Shown here in pieces: positions 17,101 through 21,936 of a stretch of 21,936 nucleotides of DNA; position 1 is the first letter of the stretch, and every line of letters starts with the position of its first letter. A program made the position numbers and the translations under genes. The notes beneath the pieces are model-generated. The model did not search any database. It worked only from the letters and a program-made list of their open reading frames with translations, and had not been told where the DNA came from. The stretch covers positions 64,001-85,936 of the forward strand of contig JAUCBJ010009145.1 of assembly GCA_032718475.1 (NCBI GenBank). The letters are read 5' to 3'. This DNA comes from Nemertoderma westbladi. Its lineage: Eukaryota > Xenacoelomorpha > Nemertodermatida > Nemertodermatidae.

Positions 17101-20100
17101 TGATTATATGTTTTAAAAAAATTACTATTGTAATTATCATCAGGTAGTAATAGTTGATTATATGTTTTAAAAAAATTACTATTGTAATTATCATCAGGTA
17201 GTAATAGTTGATTATATGTTTTAAAAAAATTACTATTGTAATTATCATCAGGTAGTAATAGTTGATTATATGTTTTAAAAAAATTACTATTGTAATTATC
17301 ATCAGGTAGTAATAGTTGATTATATGTTTTAAAAAAATTACTATTGTAATTATCATCAGGTAGTAATAGTTGATTATATGTTTTAAAAAAATTACTATTG
17401 TAATTATCATCAGGTAGTAATAGTTGATTATATGTTTTAAAAAAATTACTATTGTAATTATCATCAGGTAGTAATAGTTGATTATATGTTTTAAAAAAAT
17501 TACTATTGTAATTATCATCAGGTAGTAATAGTTGATTATATGTTTTAAAAAAATTACTATTGTAATTATCATCAGGTAGTAATAGTTGATTATATGTTTT
17601 AAAAAAATTACTATTGTAATTATCATCAGGTAGTAATAGTTGATTATATGTTTTAAAAAAATTACTATTGTAATTATCATCAGGTAGTAATAGTTGATTA
17701 TATGTTTTAAAAAAATTACTATTGTAATTATCATCAGGTAGTAATAGTTGATTATATGTTTTAAAAAAATTACTATTGTAATTATCATCAGGTAGTAATA
17801 GTTGATTATATGTTTTAAAAAAATTACTATTGTAATTATCATCAGGTAGTAATAGTTGATTATATGTTTTAAAAAAATTACTATTGTAATTATCATCAGG
17901 TAGTAATAGTTGATTATATGTTTTAAAAAAATTACTATTGTAATTATCATCAGGTAGTAATAGTTGATTATATGTTTTAAAAAAATTACTATTGTAATTA
18001 TCATCAGGTAGTAATAGTTGATTATATGTTTTAAAAAAATTACTATTGTAATTATCATCAGGTAGTAATAGTTGATTATATGTTTTAAAAAAATTACTAT
18101 TGTAATTATCATCAGGTAGTAATAGTTGATTATATGTTTTAAAAAAATTACTATTGTAATTATCATCAGGTAGTAATAGTTGATTATATGTTTTAAAAAA
18201 ATTACTATTGTAATTATCATCAGGTAGTAATAGTTGATTATATGTTTTAAAAAAATTACTATTGTAATTATCATCAGGTAGTAATAGTTGATTATATGTT
18301 TTAAAAAAATTACTATTGTAATTATCATCAGGTAGTAATAGTTGATTATATGTTTTAAAAAAATTACTATTGTAATTATCATCAGGTAGTAATAGTTGAT
18401 TATATGTTTTAAAAAAATTACTATTGTAATTATCATCAGGTAGTAATAGTTGATTATATGTTTTAAAAAAATTACTATTGTAATTATCATCAGGTAGTAA
18501 TAGTTGATTATATGTTTTAAAAAAATTACTATTGTAATTATCATCAGGTAGTAATAGTTGATTATATGTTTTAAAAAAATTACTATTGTAATTATCATCA
18601 GGTAGTAATAGTTGATTATATGTTTTAAAAAAATTACTATTGTAATTATCATCAGGTAGTAATAGTTGATTATATGTTTTAAAAAAATTACTATTGTAAT
18701 TATCATCAGGTAGTAATAGTTGATTATATGTTTTAAAAAAATTACTATTGTAATTATCATCAGGTAGTAATAGTTGATTATATGTTTTAAAAAAATTACT
18801 ATTGTAATTATCATCAGGTAGTAATAGTTGATTATATGTTTTAAAAAAATTACTATTGTAATTATCATCAGGTAGTAATAGTTGATTATATGTTTTAAAA
18901 AAATTACTATTGTAATTATCATCAGGTAGTAATAGTTGATTATATGTTTTAAAAAAATTACTATTGTAATTATCATCAGGTAGTAATAGTTGATTATATG
19001 TTTTAAAAAAATTACTATTGTAATTATCATCAGGTAGTAATAGTTGATTATATGTTTTAAAAAAATTACTATTGTAATTATCATCAGGTAGTAATAGTTG
19101 ATTATATGTTTTAAAAAAATTACTATTGTAATTATCATCAGGTAGTAATAGTTGATTATATGTTTTAAAAAAATTACTATTGTAATTATCATCAGGTAGT
19201 AATAGTTGATTATATGTTTTAAAAAAATTACTATTGTAATTATCATCAGGTAGTAATAGTTGATTATATGTTTTAAAAAAATTACTATTGTAATTATCAT
19301 CAGGTAGTAATAGTTGATTATATGTTTTAAAAAAATTACTATTGTAATTATCATCAGGTAGTAATAGTTGATTATATGTTTTAAAAAAATTACTATTGTA
19401 ATTATCATCAGGTAGTAATAGTTGATTATATGTTTTAAAAAAATTACTATTGTAATTATCATCAGGTAGTAATAGTTGATTATATGTTTTAAAAAAATTA
19501 CTATTGTAATTATCATCAGGTAGTAATAGTTGATTATATGTTTTAAAAAAATTACTATTGTAATTATCATCAGGTAGTAATAGTTGATTATATGTTTTAA
19601 AAAAATTACTATTGTAATTATCATCAGGTAGTAATAGTTGATTATATGTTTTAAAAAAATTACTATTGTAATTATCATCAGGTAGTAATAGTTGATTATA
19701 TGTTTTAAAAAAATTACTATTGTAATTATCATCAGGTAGTAATAGTTGATTATATGTTTTAAAAAAATTACTATTGTAATTATCATCAGGTAGTAATAGT
19801 TGATTATATGTTTTAAAAAAATTACTATTGTAATTATCATCAGGTAGTAATAGTTGATTATATGTTTTAAAAAAATTACTATTGTAATTATCATCAGGTA
19901 GTAATAGTTGATTATATGTTTTAAAAAAATTACTATTGTAATTATCATCAGGTAGTAATAGTTGATTATATGTTTTAAAAAAATTACTATTGTAATTATC
20001 ATCAGGTAGTAATAGTTGATTATATGTTTTAAAAAAATTACTATTGTAATTATCATCAGGTAGTAATAGTTGATTATATGTTTTAAAAAAATTACTATTG

Positions 20101-21936
20101 TAATTATCATCAGGTAGTAATAGTTGATTATATGTTTTAAAAAAATTACTATTGTAATTATCATCAGGTAGTAATAGTTGATTATATGTTTTAAAAAAAT
20201 TACTATTGTAATTATCATCAGGTAGTAATAGTTGATTATATGTTTTAAAAAAATTACTATTGTAATTATCATCAGGTAGTAATAGTTGATTATATGTTTT
20301 AAAAAAATTACTATTGTAATTATCATCAGGTAGTAATAGTTGATTATATGTTTTAAAAAAATTACTATTGTAATTATCATCAGGTAGTAATAGTTGATTA
20401 TATGTTTTAAAAAAATTACTATTGTAATTATCATCAGGTAGTAATAGTTGATTATATGTTTTAAAAAAATTACTATTGTAATTATCATCAGGTAGTAATA
20501 GTTGATTATATGTTTTAAAAAAATTACTATTGTAATTATCATCAGGTAGTAATAGTTGATTATATGTTTTAAAAAAATTACTATTGTAATTATCATCAGG
20601 TAGTAATAGTTGATTATATGTTTTAAAAAAATTACTATTGTAATTATCATCAGGTAGTAATAGTTGATTATATGTTTTAAAAAAATTACTATTGTAATTA
20701 TCATCAGGTAGTAATAGTTGATTATATGTTTTAAAAAAATTACTATTGTAATTATCATCAGGTAGTAATAGTTGATTATATGTTTTAAAAAAATTACTAT
20801 TGTAATTATCATCAGGTAGTAATAGTTGATTATATGTTTTAAAAAAATTACTATTGTAATTATCATCAGGTAGTAATAGTTGATTATATGTTTTAAAAAA
20901 ATTACTATTGTAATTATCATCAGGTAGTAATAGTTGATTATATGTTTTAAAAAAATTACTATTGTAATTATCATCAGGTAGTAATAGTTGATTATATGTT
21001 TTAAAAAAATTACTATTGTAATTATCATCAGGTAGTAATAGTTGATTATATGTTTTAAAAAAATTACTATTGTAATTATCATCAGGTAGTAATAGTTGAT
21101 TATATGTTTTAAAAAAATTACTATTGTAATTATCATCAGGTAGTAATAGTTGATTATATGTTTTAAAAAAATTACTATTGTAATTATCATCAGGTAGTAA
21201 TAGTTGATTATATGTTTTAAAAAAATTACTATTGTAATTATCATCAGGTAGTAATAGTTGATTATATGTTTTAAAAAAATTACTATTGTAATTATCATCA
21301 GGTAGTAATAGTTGATTATATGTTTTAAAAAAATTACTATTGTAATTATCATCAGGTAGTAATAGTTGATTATATGTTTTAAAAAAATTACTATTGTAAT
21401 TATCATCAGGTAGTAATAGTTGATTATATGTTTTAAAAAAATTACTATTGTAATTATCATCAGGTAGTAATAGTTGATTATATGTTTTAAAAAAATTACT
21501 ATTGTAATTATCATCAGGTAGTAATAGTTGATTATATGTTTTAAAAAAATTACTATTGTAATTATCATCAGGTAGTAATAGTTGATTATATGTTTTAAAA
21601 AAATTACTATTGTAATTATCATCAGGTAGTAATAGTTGATTATATGTTTTAAAAAAATTACTATTGTAATTATCATCAGGTAGTAATAGTTGATTATATG
21701 TTTTAAAAAAATTACTATTGTAATTATCATCAGGTAGTAATAGTTGATTATATGTTTTAAAAAAATTACTATTGTAATTATCATCAGGTAGTAATAGTTG
21801 ATTATATGTTTTAAAAAAATTACTATTGTAATTATCATCAGGTAGTAATAGTTGATTATATGTTTTAAAAAAATTACTATTGTAATTATCATCAGGTAGT
21901 AATAGTTGATTATATGTTTTAAAAAAATTACTATTG
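11190..21936. repeat. 54-bp satellite array, 199 units
   Basis: A head-to-tail array with a period of exactly 54 bp. Units start at 11190 and every 54 bases after; 199 full units end at 21935, and the final base begins the next one, so the array runs past the window. Each unit has 10 G/C of 54 (18.5% GC), a T4A7 tract and two short inverted repeats. Unit 1 has CGTTAGG and unit 2 CGTCAGG where units 3-199 all have CATCAGG; I see no other differences. There are no variable spacers, so it is not a CRISPR array. It has the features of satellite DNA amplified recently by unequal crossing-over or rolling-circle copying. A centromeric or heterochromatic role is possible but not shown. Confidence 0.98.

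Noticed and set aside
11132-21892. A 3586-codon minus-strand open frame of repeated 18-residue hydrophobic units
   Set aside because: It exists because the 54-bp satellite period is 18 codons and one frame lacks stops. No start context, splice signals or non-repeat domain support it, and its last residues read into unrelated flanking DNA. A frame in which an 18-codon AT-rich unit lacks stops is not rare.
11190-21936. CRISPR array
   Set aside because: Units are contiguous and identical with no variable spacers, and the context is animal DNA with no cas genes.

Overview
The window reads as animal nuclear DNA, probably from a marine invertebrate or basal deuterostome. An exon-like LamG coding block with a splice-acceptor signal, two families of LINE retrotransposon, a Ty3/Gypsy element, a Harbinger-like transposon end and a long satellite array all point to a repeat-rich metazoan genome. 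The species cannot be fixed from the sequence. No intact autonomous gene is present. The only likely host coding sequence is one LamG-type exon on the minus strand; every other protein-like region is a decayed transposon.

Layout, left to right. Positions 1-1030 hold a diverged direct repeat (period about 466 bp) rich in GATC. Positions 1031-2295 are AT-rich non-coding DNA with a TAC microsatellite and a small internal duplication. Positions 2296-2969 (minus) are the LamG exon, and 2970-3156 its flanking intron-like sequence. A 20-24 bp minisatellite fills 3157-3514. A PIF/Harbinger-like left end starts at 3515 and breaks off near 3905. Positions 3957-5537 (plus) are the 3' part of an L1/Tx1-like LINE, with YADD, post-RT region and C-terminal zinc motif, broken by frameshifts. 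Positions 5541-5912 are non-coding with a strong hairpin.

Positions 5913 to about 8940 (minus) are a Ty3/Gypsy element cut off at its 5' side: a candidate 214-bp 3' LTR, a polypurine tract, and pol from the start of RT through RNase H and integrase. It is GC-rich, has no gag, protease or 5' LTR, and carries at least three defects. At about 8940 it is fused, in the same strand and reading frame, to the RT C-terminus of a second LINE (8941 to about 11140, minus) that has endonuclease-C, connector and RT regions. From 11190 to the window end there are 199 head-to-tail copies of one 54-bp, 18.5% GC unit. The first two copies are edge variants and the other 197 look identical. The 54-bp period is a multiple of three, so one minus-strand frame stays open for more than 10.7 kb; this is a by-product of the satellite, not a gene.

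The parts do not form a pathway. The window is a record of repeated insertion, truncation and fusion of transposons beside a recently homogenised satellite. The points most worth following up are the satellite and its stepwise edge, the in-frame LINE/Gypsy chimera, and the LamG exon whose apparent stop codon overlaps a possible splice donor.
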